Assembly (NCBI RefSeq): GCF_000149955.1
Contig: NC_030987.1
Span: 4,273,190-4,337,189, forward strand
Reading direction: 5' to 3'
DNA length: 64,000 nt
Source: Fusarium oxysporum f. sp. lycopersici 4287
Lineage: Eukaryota > Ascomycota > Sordariomycetes > Hypocreales > Nectriaceae
A model generated the notes under the pieces. That model saw nothing but the letters and a program-made list of their open reading frames with translations. It did no database searches and was not told the origin of the DNA. The position numbers and the translations under genes were made by a program. The first letter of the stretch is position 1, and each line of letters begins with the position of its first letter. Shown piece after piece: positions 31,128 through 43,238 of this stretch.

Positions 31128-33390
31128 ATGACTACCCCAGTAACAACAACACCATTGTCCGAAGCATCAACGGCCACAAATCCAGTGAATCGGTCAAAAC
31201 GTGTGTTACCTTTATCGCCAGATACAACCCGCGAGTCCGAGAATCGTCGGAAAGCGTCCAAGGTGAGTTGTTTTGCAGAAAACGGATTTATGTACATTTT
31301 CTCACAAGAAGTAGGTTAGCCGAGCTTGTGATCACTGTAAACTCAAGAAGCTCAAATGCTCTGGAACTCTTCCCTGCGAAGGTTGTGTGAAAAGACGTCT
31401 GGACTGCCAATATGACTCGCTTTATCGAAGAGGAAGGCCACCGACGCCGCCTACCGTCGGACCACAACGAGGATCTATGAGTTCTGCACCTCCTGATACC
31501 AATCCTGAACAAACGAGTTCAAGGTCCACGTCACAAGGTGATTCTGGCCTTGAGACGGCAGAGATTGAGGGTCAATTCTTTGACCCTACGTCGAATCTGA
31601 CTTTTGTACATCGTGCGTGGAAGAGATTGGCGCAGCAGACGCAGCAAACGGAGTCGAGATCTGGAGTCTTGACGGGCGCGGAGAATTTACAGCCTCTTAT
31701 GTCTGCTGGTGATAAACCCTTTACGACGAGGGGTGATTCGAGCTTGATGTTTGTCAGTCAGCCAGAGGCCTTTGAGCTGTTCAACTACTATTTTGAGAAC
31801 TGTGTCGTCACATACCGTGTTCTGAACAGACAATACTGTCAAGCTTGGCTTGAAGCTGTTATCAACAATGTTCACAATGGACAGCCTCTGGACACAGGTA
31901 TCGGTCATGCGAAAGCTGCAATTGTGGTCAATATTCTTGCAATTGCGAGTTTTCGACAACACAGAATCTCGGAACAGGCCTCACTACCAGGCGGATTGTC
32001 CATAATGTCGCAGCAGAGCGAACAATACTTTCTCCAAGCATCTGAGCTCACTGCCCAAGAAACCGGACTACCTCGACTAGAGTCTGCACAAGCTCGTGTG
32101 TTGCAGGTTCTTTATCTCCTTCAGACATCTCGCATGAACCAGGCTTGGTATGTCTTCGGCAATACAGTGCCCATCGTCACGGCGCTGGGCCTGCATCGAA
32201 AGTCGACGCAATATCGAAATGGAGGTCGACAGCCTGCGGATTACATCATATCTGAGTGTCGGAAGAGAACGTTCTGGGTTCTTTATACCATCGATAAGTA
32301 TCTGGCTGTTGTGTTCGGTAGACCGAGATTTTATCACGACAATGATGTCGACCAGGAGTTCCCTGACAGGGTCAACGATGAGGACATGACACCGCAAGGG
32401 CCGTCACCACTGGAGCCCGCCATGGACTGCCATGTTGACTCATTGCTATTTCACGCTAGGTAAGAGAGACCTCACAGGCCGTCTTTACCATCACTTACAG
32501 CTTATTAGGATTGCAATAATTATCGAAAATGTATCACGGCAAGTCTACTCACTTAAAAAGATGCCATCCGAAGAACGCCTCGCCGCAGCACAAGGCTTCA
32601 TCCAACAACTTCACGAATGGCGTCAAGCTCTCCCGCCCCATCTCGGCACAGTTCGTCCCTCGAGCCTAATACCGATCTTCTCTCGACAAGCCACTGCTCT
32701 AAAGCTTGCGTACTGCCACGCTGTAATGCATACGACTCGACCGTTCCTTCTTGATCACTCAGAAGATTGCAGTCCTGCGTTACAAGCATGCGTGACTCAG
32801 TGTATAAGCGCAGCGAAACTCGCACTAGAAATCGTCGATGGCATGTTTTCTGAGAAATCAGTCTTATTCCATGCCTTATGGTGGATGCCATACGTAACCT
32901 TCTGCGCATTAGCAGTTGTTTATGTATGGGATATTCAACAAAGAAGCAACACCACCGCTGATCCTGGCAACGCACTGCTTTTCGACCTCGCAGAGAAATG
33001 TCAGAATCATCTGGCGAGAACTATTGCTGCTGAGTCCGCAAGTCGAAGATACAGCATCATCATTGAGGAACTACGACAAGAAGCAAGACAAGGACCACAG
33101 CATGCTGCAAGGCCATCGCAGACAATTCAATGTCAGCAGGAGTCACTCATTTCGAGTGAACATGAGTCGGGGACGAGTATAGATGAATTGGGTTCCATGT
33201 TTGATGATCAGGATGAAACGAGTTCGGGATTGCAGTCTATTATGAATCCACTGAGTCAGTGGCAGCCGACTGACTGGTTGGATCTTGACTCTTCGGTATG
33301 TATGAGATATGAACTTGCTGTGTGCAGGGCTAATGATCTTGATAGGCTTTCACTTTCTTCTCTCAGCTTGAAGACTCAATGCTTTACTAG
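31128..33390 (+). CDS. Zn2Cys6 transcription factor with fungal-specific TF domain
   Basis: Exons are 31128-31262, 31315-32459, 32509-33295 and 33346-33390; all phases fit and give 703 residues. The first intron ends just before the zinc cluster RACDHCKLKKLKC...CEGCVKRRLDCQY (six Cys, C-x2-C-x6-C-x5-C-x2-C-x6-C). The middle homology region includes FELFNYYFENCVVTYRVLNR, then YVFGNTVPIVTALGLHRKST and KRTFWVLYTIDKYLAVVFGR. The last exon encodes AFTFFSQLEDSMLY and a TAG at 33388-33390. The longer unspliced reading to 33469 is less likely because the GTATGT...GATAG intron has a good branch site (GCTAATG). No target is evident; neighbours are a transposon block and a gap. Confidence 0.85.
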
Positions 33391-33555
33391 CTTTACTAGT
33401 AATACACAAGTAAACTTCCCAGTTGATGCGAACGTATCTCTTAGATTGCATGAAGATGAAGTTGTATGAGAAAGGCTGTTTATACTATCTTGAAACAACC
33501 GTTCTCCCAGTGATAGCCTGGCCACTGACTTGGATATACAGGAATTCCAAGTTGG

Positions 33556-33661
33556 NNNNNNNNNNNNNNNNNNNNNNNNNNNNNNNNNNNNNNNNNNNNN
33601 NNNNNNNNNNNNNNNNNNNNNNNNNNNNNNNNNNNNNNNNNNNNNNNNNNNNNNNNNNNNN
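33556..33661. other. Assembly gap (106 N)
   Basis: Unsequenced bases; true content unknown. Confidence 1.
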
Positions 33662-35099
33662 GTCTGTATGTTCAGTGACTAAACTGAAGGCTAGCCCTTG
33701 AATGAAAGTGATGCACAAACGTCTCAGCAGTGACGAATTGAGTCTGCGAACAACGAAAAATAAACTTTACTTGACCTGGATTCACTTTACATAACTTGGG
33801 TTCACTGAGCTCAAAATGATACAGGTAATTAAACTGGAATATTTGTCTTTTATAAGGCCTTATATTGAATTGCCCTCTCGGATCTTCGGTTAATGGAAGA
33901 GTAGCTCCTTTATTGTCGTGATGTAACTAGTTTCGATACCATAAGCCTTCACTATCACTACAAGTGCTGTGTGGTGATACAAGCTCTGTGACGAAGCTGC
34001 TTTAGTTCCTCGCACCTATCTCTGTTCCCATACTTTCTACATCACAGCCATCTTGTCCATCTTGCAACATCTAAGCCCCCAAGCTTCTAAATCTGCTATA
34101 TGTTAACGCTCATGTAAACAGTTCGGAGTCAAAGCGCTTTAAAATGAGAGATAGCTATGTCACAGGAGCAGACCTGGATCAAGGAGGCGAAAAGTAACAT
34201 CCGTGGAAGAGCCACTAAGTGTATCCTAACTTTAGAATAGTTTATCCTAAACTTATATAAATATCGTCATCACTTAGGACTAAAGTCTCGGGTTCTCTAC
34301 TCCACTGTCTTTTAAATGTACTACTCCTTTGTATAGGTTTATGTCTAATCCTCTGTCAGCAGGCTGATTCCTGCTATCCATTCTTCTAACTTAATGAAAT
34401 TCTTGGGGGCTTCGGTAGTGGCTCAACCTTCTACAGCTAGATGCCTCTGACGCACCAGCTCGTCCTGAAGCACTTTCTGGATAATAGTTTTACTGTGATC
34501 TAAGGTTCAGAGGATGAATTTGGATATATTATAAGTCTGGTATAAGAACGACGGTATAACCGTTCGGACCCATGTCACCAAACTCGGTTTAGAACTCTTT
34601 AATATCGCCAGGAACTGATCAAGTGTATCGTAAAACCCACCAGGCCATAGTGAAGTCATAGTTTTATTTTCGATTTAAAGCACCACTTTTAATTCCTTCA
34701 AACCTCATAACATCTTGGGAATAAAACTACCCAATTCGGTCAAGTCATTGAGTGTCGTATACCCCGCTGCCTATACAGGGGAGCGATTGAGTCATTCGCC
34801 GGTATAGTCTTGTTTTAAGATGACAATAGCCGAGGTCGACGAAAGTATTGTAGCCAGCTCCTGATAATTAAAATGATAATCGTCCTAGGCTTCATCGGTT
34901 TGCGTGTGCTCGTGATACTTAGTGCGGTACTTTTGATGAAATTTAATTGCGTACGTACATATGGCGCCTGAAATTGCGGGCAGAACCCCTCAGCTATGAG
35001 TCTACGCGTTGATGATGCCTCGAACAGACCCATTTTCATACTACGACATCTTGGAGTGGGCTATTGTGAAATAATTTACTTAAAAAATAAACCATTTTC

Positions 35100-35199
35100 N
35101 NNNNNNNNNNNNNNNNNNNNNNNNNNNNNNNNNNNNNNNNNNNNNNNNNNNNNNNNNNNNNNNNNNNNNNNNNNNNNNNNNNNNNNNNNNNNNNNNNNN
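35100..35199. other. Assembly gap (100 N)
   Basis: A 100-N run, commonly used for gaps of unknown size, 63 bp before the GST start. Confidence 1.
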
Positions 35200-35262
35200 A
35201 CTTATCCCATCGAAAAACCTCGTTGATCACATCTCATTACTACCTGGCTCATTGCCACGAAA

Positions 35263-36102
35263 ATGTCTCAATTGACGCTGTTACAGATAGCCGGTTCCCT
35301 TGTCCCCAGAGACTACAACTGGTGATTTCTGAGTTGGGTCTCAAAATCACCAACATTCATCAGTTGGACATCATCAAGCGTGAGCAGCAGGTATGTGCTA
35401 TCGATATTGTTTATGAGACCAAGCGACGCTGATACTTTTTGCAACTGTCTTAGAAGCCAGAATTTCTTGAAATCAATCCTTTTGGAGCTGTTCCATGTCT
35501 CCAGGACCGCTCGCATGATCCAATTCTTGTTCTGACTGAGTCACGGGCTATTGCGCGATATCTCGCAGATCGATATGGCGGACCGGACAATAAACTCATC
35601 CCTGACGGTGGAGTTGCAAAGCCGAAGTTCGAAGAAGCTGCATCCATCGAATTGACCTCTTTCGATGCTGTTGCTAATCCACTGGCCTTCGAAGCCTACT
35701 TTAAACCGTGAGTAGCCCTGCCGAGGCGACGATAAGAAGTTAACAGGTCTTGCCAGACAATTCATGAACCAAGAGGTGAAGGAACAGGTCGTCAAGGATC
35801 TCAAAGTGAAACTTGAACGAGTTCTGAGACTCCTTGACCAAAAGCTCAGCACACAGCCTTTCATGGCTGGCGAGGTTAGTATGGTTGTAATTCGACTCTT
35901 GTAACCGTGCAGCTGACATACATAGACTGTTACACTGGTTGACTTTTTTTATATCCCGTATATGCACTACCTGCAAGATGGAGTTTGGCCTACCCTTCTA
36001 GAAGGTTACAAAAATCTACTTACTTGGTGGAACCAGATGCAAGGTCGAGAGTCCTACCGACAGATGTATGCGGATGGAAATAAGGGGATCTATCATGCCT
36101 AA
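35263..36102 (+). CDS. Glutathione S-transferase, one probable 1-nt indel
   Basis: Exons are 35263-35390, 35454-35707, 35757-35874 and 35926-36102. The start MSQLTLLQIAG is in one frame and the rest (CPQRLQLVISELGLKITNIH) in another; a G missing from the GG at ~35291-35292 would restore one frame of 225 residues with all exon phases consistent. The N-domain has KPEFLEINPFGAVPCLQD and ESRAIARYLADRYGG, the glutathione-binding thioredoxin-like half. The C-domain follows with TLVDFFYIPYM. The size and motifs fit fungal Gtt/Ure2-like GSTs, which conjugate glutathione to electrophiles. Whether the shift is real is unclear. Confidence 0.8.
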
Positions 36103-36867
36103 GTCGATGATATTATTGCTGATTGTCATTCGTGTTAATGATATCTATTCTCTACCTTTATGTGGGGTTAAAGCTTCTTTTAACCCCTCAGCCTTATGAT
36201 TTTATCACTGGTATTATCACTGGCGAACTCAAAGTAGACATGTAGCTTGATACTTCTGATGATATATACTAGCTGATTATTTTATGTCTCCTTTGTATTC
36301 TATAAATCAATTCCCCAATCTTCAGATACCCTGCTGTCTATAAACGTATTAAAACAGTTCTAATATCTGTGTGGTGATATAAGCTCTTAGCCACAGGTCT
36401 CAACTACAAATAACACATCTAGCTCACAATATATCAAAATAGTTCGGCATCCCTCTTATAAATAGTTCTTTCTTCTCTATCAGTTCCTGGTAACTGATTC
36501 TGCTGGGAAGCAATGCATATTCGAGACGGTCCATTAGTCCATCAGCTAGAAACCCGGTATTACCTGAGTTACCTAGCATTATTATCAGCTACAGAAAACA
36601 ACTTGTCAAGATTCTTGAATGTCTTGTTATTTGGGATTTGTTTGGGGTTTATTTGTTCGTTTATCTTTTGTAAGATTCTTATGCTAATTAAAAGCTACTT
36701 TATGCTCTGAGCACTGAATGAATCCTGACATTGATTTAGAGCAGTTTCTCTGGTTGTGAGTAAGACTTGTCGAGGAGGCTCTGTGATGGGTTGGCTTGGA
36801 TGCGCTGTGATGGCTTCCATTACCAATAGCGAATCACTGCCTTGTCCTGCCCCTTTTCAGATCAACT
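36103..36867. other. AT-rich spacer
   Basis: No gene seen; the 36513-36710 plus ORF is short and without family signal. Confidence 0.4.
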
Positions 36868-37186
36868 TTAGGTCGTAGACTTGTAGTGCTGTTTCATGTA
36901 TTCCTGGATTCCTTCGACTTCAGTCTGAGAGGCACATGATCAGTATTAAATTCAGAGATTATGGCAAGGAAACTACTAACCGACTCTAGTTTGCGAGGTA
37001 CCATGACCTGCCACTGGTTGCCAGACCGCTAGTAATGGTCAGTATGAAAGTCAATACTTAGTAGACTGCATGGATTTTGATTCTAACCTCGACTACCTCA
37101 TAGTTTCTACTTCCAAAGTACCCATCTAGCTTCTGTCTAAGCTTCTTCTTGTTTCCGTACTTGAGAGTCAAGAACTGTTGGTTCAT
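36868..37186 (-). CDS. Small three-exon protein (67 aa), unknown
   Basis: Minus-strand exons are 37088-37186 (99 nt), 36981-37028 (48 nt) and 36868-36924 (57 nt with stop). Both introns (59 and 56 nt) have GTTAG donors, CTGA(C/T)-type branch sites and TAG/CAG acceptors, and all exons are phase 0. The product starts MNQQFLTLKYGNKKKLRQKL, goes on DGYFGSRNYEVVE, RSGNQWQVMVPRKLES and ends EGIQEYMKQHYKSTT. It is basic, has no signal peptide and looks like a small folded protein. I do not recognise it. It lies alone in a gene-poor, gap-bearing region. The consistent splicing is the main evidence. Confidence 0.55.
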
Positions 37187-37913
37187 ATTCGCGGGGACCT
37201 TTATTTCGTGAATCAGTACCAAAACGGGGACAATTTACTTGTAAAAGATCTTGCTTGACCACGTCACATATCTGCTTTGGTTTACTTGGAAAGGATTCTG
37301 ACTGTGATATTTATACTTCGACTCCTAGTCTTACAGTAGTGAGGGATTTAGTAAAAGCGCCCGATTTGATTGTTCCAGTTCACTTGGGCAGCCAGGCAAT
37401 GTGCAAGTCTACGGTTCGTGCCAATAGACGAGGCAACACTTGAAGTATCACGACTCTGCATCAACTGAGGGAAGAGAACTAGCTGTGATACCTGAACTGC
37501 CAGAGCATATTATTTCTGTAGGTGGCGCACTGCAAAGCCAGGCAGCAACGTTAAGTCTGTTAATCATCTGTGTCACTCACTCCCAGGACTTGATTTTCAC
37601 ATGCTCACAGACCAATGCTGCCGTGACACGGAGGGAAAAGAGCCGTGAAAGGGACATCGTGAAGGGGATTCAGTAACAGCCAGGAACAAGGGGATTCTTG
37701 AATGTGACTCCCAAAGGGTCTGTATCACGCTAAAGCTTCTGATGACTCACTGTGTTACCTCTCTCTGTAGGATGAATAGCCAGCACTTTGCTTTTAGTGT
37801 AGCCTTAAAAGCCGCAAGCCCGACCAAACTTGTAAAGCACTCAACTCAACTCACAAACATCGCCAAACAGTCAACAACCTTCCAAACGAAGCTAACGAAA
37901 CCTCTTTGCCAAT
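37187..37913. other. Spacer without supported gene
   Basis: Short plus ORFs at 37255-37443 and 37440-37676 have no domain or splice logic. Confidence 0.4.
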
Positions 37914-39568
37914 ATGTCATGGTCACGAGAAGGTCAGAGTTACAGGAACACTACTGGGATCTGCTCGACCTTTCGCCACAGCTCAACGAAGCATTCAAAA
38001 TCTCGAGACCGTCTGAGGCACCTCAATCAGGCGACACCTGTTCTCTGGGTCCCATTAACGGCCCGAATCTGCAAACCAAGCGACATTTTCTTGCGTGACG
38101 ATGACGTCCGTCAATGGTTGGATGTAAGTGATCTCCCTTGATCGAATGGATTGTACTGAAAGCCTTTTAGAGCATTTACCCATGGAGTCCGGATACGAAA
38201 GCTTCAGGCATAAACTTGCTTCTGGCCCCGAAAACCGACTCCCTTGATGACCTCCCTTTTAGTCAGACGGGATTTCAGAACGTCATAAACAAGCTCAAAG
38301 TCCATGGATCTATTGTCCGAGCTATCAATCGCAATACGAGCTGTGCCTTTATTCATTTCCCATTCACATGGAACCCTACGAGCGAGGCTATCCCTTCTAT
38401 CAGTCAGTCAATATGCCATATCTCATAACAGTCATTCTTGCTTCTTTTTAGTCTACAATTGCCGAACTTCTGCTTGCTAGGAGGGAGATATGGCCCTCTT
38501 TGTGGCCTTCTTTCCTGGAAGTCTCACAACTAATGCGGTTTGGTATGGATGTGATCTGTCCAAGCGCAAGTTCCACGGAGATCTGATTACCGATTCTGAG
38601 CTCATCTGCGGTCAACTGGAAAACTTCGACGGAGGCGCCTTCCACCCAATGGTTCTCCCCGTAGTGTTTGCTGGCTTCGAGAGGGAGAAGCACATTGGTA
38701 TGGCGAGGAAGTGTCTGACGCAGTTTGTCCAGCGAATCCACGATCTCGCCCACCAGGGCCTCCGGTCAATGAATGGAAATGAAGGTTACATGAGATCCGA
38801 AAGCGATAAACTCGAAGATTGTGCGCCGTTGATGAAGGGAGGGTGCTTAGCATCGTACTTTCGACTGGTATCGAGCCTCATTCACTCAAGAGCTGCCAAG
38901 CTTGTTTCACAACCAAAGACAAATTCGTATCAACCACAAGAAGAACAAGAGCCTGCTGTGCTTTTGTGGCAGAATATCAGTTTCCTGAGGATTGGGCTGC
39001 AGAACTGGCAGGCCCAGCTTCGCAAGATGATCGATCATGTTGATCAGCTCCATGATACTTTTTTCGGTCTTCCCGTTGCAGCTAGAGTCCCCAACAGCCA
39101 GACCAGGTTGCATATTCTCCAGGAGGTAGGGGGTAGACTCAAGACAAGGCTCCAGGACCTTGTTGATGAGTACGATGAGTACATAAGACAATGCACTCAC
39201 ATTATGGATGGCCTGACTTTGGAAACACAGCTGGTACGTATCAGTATGTAAGTGAAGACTTGGAACTAAAACGTTACAGGAACTGAATATTATCGGCCGC
39301 AAGGACGCAAGAATCAACCAGGAGATATCTCGAGTAAATCTCGAGGTTGCTCAAATGACACGCCTCGATGGTAGTCTCATGAAGTCTATCGCCATGCTGT
39401 GCATGGTCTTTCTTCCTAGTACCTTTGTCTCGATAAGTTAGACAGCAGCTATAGTCGTTAAGCTCTAATTCTGGACAGACTTTCTTCTCTATGGGCTTTT
39501 TTCTTTTTTCAGTGGATAAAGGAAGAGGGGGAGGGAAACGAGATGCTATCGCATACTTCTGGGTTTAA
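37914..39568 (+). pseudogene. CorA-like (Mg2+ transporter-like) fungal protein, degraded
   Basis: Starts MSWSREGQSYR. The next ~80 bp are in frame only after a -1 shift (HYWDLLDLSPQLNEAFKIS), then the frame returns (LNQATPVLWVPLTARICKPS). Intron after QWLD (38124 on) leads to LPFSQTGFQNVINKLKVHGS. A TAG at ~38479 sits where homologues usually have Trp (TGG to TAG). After that comes a long helical segment (FHPMVLPVVFAGFEREKHIG) and KDARINQEISRVNLEVAQMT before the hydrophobic KSIAMLCMVFLPSTFVS. The next donor is ATAAGT instead of GTAAGT; the following exon would give TFFSMGFFLFSVDKG and then stop at 39566, before the second helix. Fungal CorA-like proteins of this type are mostly uncharacterised. 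G-to-A changes suggest RIP-like or simple decay. Confidence 0.75.
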
Positions 39569-40226
39569 GTCGTTGTTGCTGTTGAAATGACTATTCTCAC
39601 TATGCTTACCTATCTTTTACGCATGCACCCTGAGAGGAAACACTCCTTAGGCGCCTAATGCTACTAACAGATTAGACTTTTTAGTAAGATTGTTTCTTCT
39701 TCCCCTAGTATATCATATTAATTACTGACGATGATGATGATGATGATGAGACAGTAAGTCCTTTTGTTGACATAATACATCAAGCATGCCGTTCTTTTTT
39801 TTTTTTCTCAAGACACCTTAACTTGACTTTTCAGCACCCAAGCAAGCAAGCACGCAGAACATAATCCACTATGAAGATGACCTCGGCTAAAATTGCCCAA
39901 CGCTTGATCGACCTTCGGTCTCGTCCAAATGCCCATTTCTCAGCATTTCCAACTCTAGCCGATATATCCAGAGCACAAGGTAGCATTTCTATGACCAACT
40001 TAGTGTGTTTAGGGTGTCGAGCGAGGTATGGGCTTGGTGTGATTACGACTGCGGCTACTGACTGGACTTAGCCTAACCCGGCAAGGTCACCATGTGGCTT
40101 GCAGGGGTGTCAGCAATTAGCATAAGTGTGCTCTGCTCTGCCGCAACTTTTAGGCCCTCTCCCAATTTTCTTTTCCCAAATCTCGTGTTGTTACCTGTCA
40201 AACACACTCTCTCCCTGACCCCGTCC
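39569..40226. other. Spacer with short simple repeats
   Basis: Contains a GAT microsatellite (~39729-39749) and an 11-13 bp T-run near 39793. No gene is supported; the 39871-40071 ORF has no family signal. Confidence 0.4.
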
Positions 40227-41148
40227 ATGTCATCCTCTAAACTTACTGAAGCCTGGGACTTGGAAGATGTTTGGTTTGGCCTAACAAGCTCTGCAGAGCG
40301 GAGAAAACTGCAGAATCGGCTTAACCAACGGGCCTACAGTGGGTCTCACGTATCCAGACCGAGTTGCTGAGGCTAAATCAGTCCTTGTAGGGAGAAGACG
40401 ACACCACAGAAATCTGGCCGCAGTACAGGAGTCTGTGGAATGTACCCAAGCCATCAATCCAAAGTCGACAAGGTCTCTCAGTACACAGGCCGGTTGCGTC
40501 GAACGGCAATCTGTGCATGTCAACAAACTTGCGGAGCGCCCTATGTTTCTGCTTCTTAAGTGGCCGAACTTGCGGCGTGATGCCTTGGAGTTCCTACAGA
40601 GAGCCACTACAAACTGGAGCCTCAACTCACCGCAACCCCGGGATCTACCAAGTTTGTCACGACTGAATGCCTTCGATGCTCTCGCTCGCAACGCCATGGT
40701 GCTACGTATCCCTCATGAGTATCTTGAGACAGATGAACACCACTCACTATTCAATTACCACGGCCCTGTTGTTCATTCTTCCAAAGCACCTCTGCCTCTT
40801 AGCCTATGCCCAACAGAACTCCAGAAGGCTATCATTCATCACTCTTGGCTCGATATTTTCCCTTTCCCTAATCTAAGAGACAACATCCTCCGTGGCATCC
40901 AGCTAGGCCAACTTGAGGAGGATGTGCTCTGTGATAGGCTTTGTTGTGATTTACTAAGTTTCAATGAGGACTCCATCCCATCCCTGTTGATCTGGGGCGA
41001 CTCGTGGGATGCTGCGGGATGGGAATTTAGTCCTCAGTTCTTTAAGGAGTGGGGGTTTTTACTTGAAGGATGTCCTGAGCTGATACAGGCAACAAATTAT
41101 TGGAGGGAAATACGCGGGGAATCAAAAATAGAATTTGACTCAAACTAG
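40227..41148 (+). CDS. bZIP-type transcription factor with DUF3425 domain
   Basis: Exon 1 40227-40338, intron 40339-40390 (52 nt, branch GGCTAAATC), exon 2 40391-41148; 289 residues. Splicing restores the basic region ERRKLQNRLNQRAYRRRR, typical of fungal bZIP-like factors, followed by a short coiled region. The C-half has the DUF3425 pattern: LNAFDALARNAMVLRIPHEY, LPLSLCPTELQKAIIHHSWL, DIFPFPNLRDNIL and SLLIWGDSWDAAGWEFS...FFKEWGFLL. Such factors are common in Fusarium and often of unknown target. An in-frame upstream ATG at 40092 would add 45 residues of unlikely sequence. Confidence 0.85.
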
Positions 41149-42164
41149 ATAGCGTTCTCCTTTATTACAGTCTCTATTTTAATCATACTTCGTGAATAAT
41201 TAACAATATTGGCTACATCGAATACTAAATATAAAGACGTGATTATACTTCTAGCTCCAACTAAGAGGAGTCAGCTCTCCCTAAACTTTTAGGAATTAAT
41301 AAGTTGGACGTTTTATGCCGTTTATGCTTTTACTACTAGATTTATTAAAGCCACCATGGATTGCAATAACCGAGCCCCAACAAAACCTGACGAGGCTAGT
41401 CATTTTCATGTAGTAACTTAGTGGTTCTGGTCTATATATTTCAGAGTATTGTTATGCAAACTCCTCGTATTATATTACTCCTTCACGGTCAGCTTTCCAT
41501 ACGGCCATAGTCTATCTACAATGCGGTGTACGTAGAGTGATTCACCCATGGTGCTCGGAAAGCTATTAACTGAATGCCATCACTCTTGTCTCGCATAGGA
41601 GGGTCGCCACGACGGTATTGTTCGATTTACTGAAGTTGCACTGTAATATTGAGTTTGGGGTAATGTGTCACGTTCACGGTTGTTGATGTCTATGTTGTCC
41701 GTTGCAGGTAATTACATCCATAGAAAAGACTAAGTCGTCATTGGTGCCTTGGCTACGGACGCCACTGTGGTGGTAAGGGGATAAGCAGGATGCATATCAG
41801 TTCCACCTTACCGGAGCCTACTATCATCCCGCCCTCATCTCTATCATAAGAAGATGCTTGTACGGGCCCACCATCGATTCCGCTCGCCTCCGCAACCTAG
41901 AGGTAGAGTGCTTGGAATGATATCCCTCAACCCAACCGACATCCAATCAATATGGTGGACAAATCCGCATTTGCGGAATGTTGAAGCTAGTAACTCCGTC
42001 ACCTTGCGAAGATAGGGTCCGAATTTTGTTGGCATGATTGCGAGTCGAACCTTACAAAAGTCAAGCCCGAAACCGCTGTTTCACCAAGCCTTGAACTCTT
42101 TTGAAGACTCAACTAGTCTGTTGTACTATTCATTTGGGACCACCTTGTTCATCAGTCGATCGTT
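41149..42164. other. Spacer, about 1 kb, no gene seen
   Basis: Moderately AT-rich 3' part of the regulator's flank and the promoter of the next SDR; the 41844-42035 minus ORF is unsupported. Confidence 0.4.
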
Positions 42165-43238
42165 ATGGCATTCACTGCATACGCTGAGGAGCATTTGCGC
42201 CCAAACGGGCCCAGCGATGCGCGCCCTACCGCACTCCGAGTTGTCCGTGACCTGAAGCTCGACGGAAAGCTAGAAGGACGAGTGTTCGTTGTTACAGGAG
42301 GCACTTCTGGCATCGGCTACCAAGTCGCGCGAGCAATACATGCCACTGGTGCCGACCTCTACATTACCGGTCGCGACTCCAACAAAGGTGAGTCGGTTGC
42401 GACCGAGCTTGCTGAAGATGGACGACCCGGTAGAGTGGTTTTTGTCCAGATCGAACTAGACTCTCTTGCGAGTGTTCGAGATGGAGCTGCCGAAATTCTG
42501 GAAAAGTCTGGTGGAAAAGTCAATGTGCTCATTAATAATGCTGGTAAGCTAACTTATCCTCGCCCACGATACAATTCACAACTTGACTGATTGAAACGAT
42601 TAGGCATCATGATGTGTCCCTATGAAAAGACTAAGGATGGTTTTGAGTCTCAGTTTGGTATCAATCATCTCGGCCACTTCCAACTCTTTTACAAGCTCAA
42701 GTCAGCATTGCTTTCCAGCGCGACACCAGAATACGCATCTCGTGTCGTCAATCTCACGTCGTCGGGACACCGGCTAGCCCCCCTTGATACAGACGACTAC
42801 AACATCACGAAGGACTATACCCCATTCAAAGGCTATGGCGCTTCCAAAACAGCCAATATCTATTTCAGTAATGAGATTGAGCGCCGCTACGGATCTCAAC
42901 ACCTGAACGCTTACTCCACCCATCCCGGAATGACAATCACCAACATTGGACAGTACTTGGATCCGGAAACAGCCAAAGCCTTTTCAACTTTTCCTGGAGC
43001 GAAACAGATTACTAAGGAAGCAGCTCAAGGTGCCGCAGTGCCCGTACTCGCGGCTTTATCCCAGGAGTTGGAGGGTAAGGGCGGCCTTTACCTTGAAGAC
43101 TGCCGACAATCTGGACGGGCTGAAGGTGTCAACCCAATCGAGCACCCATACGGCTATGCCTCCTGGGTCGAAGACGAGGATAGCCAACGGAAGCTATGGG
43201 TCGATAGTCTGGCTTTGGTCGGCAGCAAGGATGACTAG
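42165..43238 (+). CDS. Short-chain dehydrogenase/reductase (WWOX/retinol-dehydrogenase-like)
   Basis: Exon 1 42165-42543, intron 42544-42603 (60 nt), exon 2 42604-43238; 337 residues. The Rossmann motif TGGTSGIG is at residues 44-51. NNAG spans the splice site (INNAG/IMM). Catalytic Ser is in NLTSSGHR and the YGASK motif supplies Tyr and Lys. The N-terminal lead (RPTALRVVRDLKLDGKLEGR) and the FGINHLGHFQLFYKLK helix are typical of fungal NAD(P)-dependent reductases of this branch. Substrate unknown. It heads a run of oxidoreductase genes (42-48.8 kb). Confidence 0.9.

Larger units (their letters stand above)
33391..35262. other. Gene-poor AT-rich spacer with two assembly gaps
   Basis: No supported gene. 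N-runs lie at 33556-33661 (106 N) and 35100-35199 (exactly 100 N, a typical placeholder for unknown length). A 21 bp motif at 33967-33987 recurs with one C/T change at 36367-36387, on the other side of the GST gene. Confidence 0.6.

Noticed and set aside
33296..33469. Unspliced C-terminus of the 31128 regulator
   Set aside because: A GTATGT...GATAG intron with a GCTAATG branch gives a typical regulator ending (LEDSMLY) and a nearer stop.
33423..33718. ORFs spanning the N-run
   Set aside because: They are translated through unsequenced bases.
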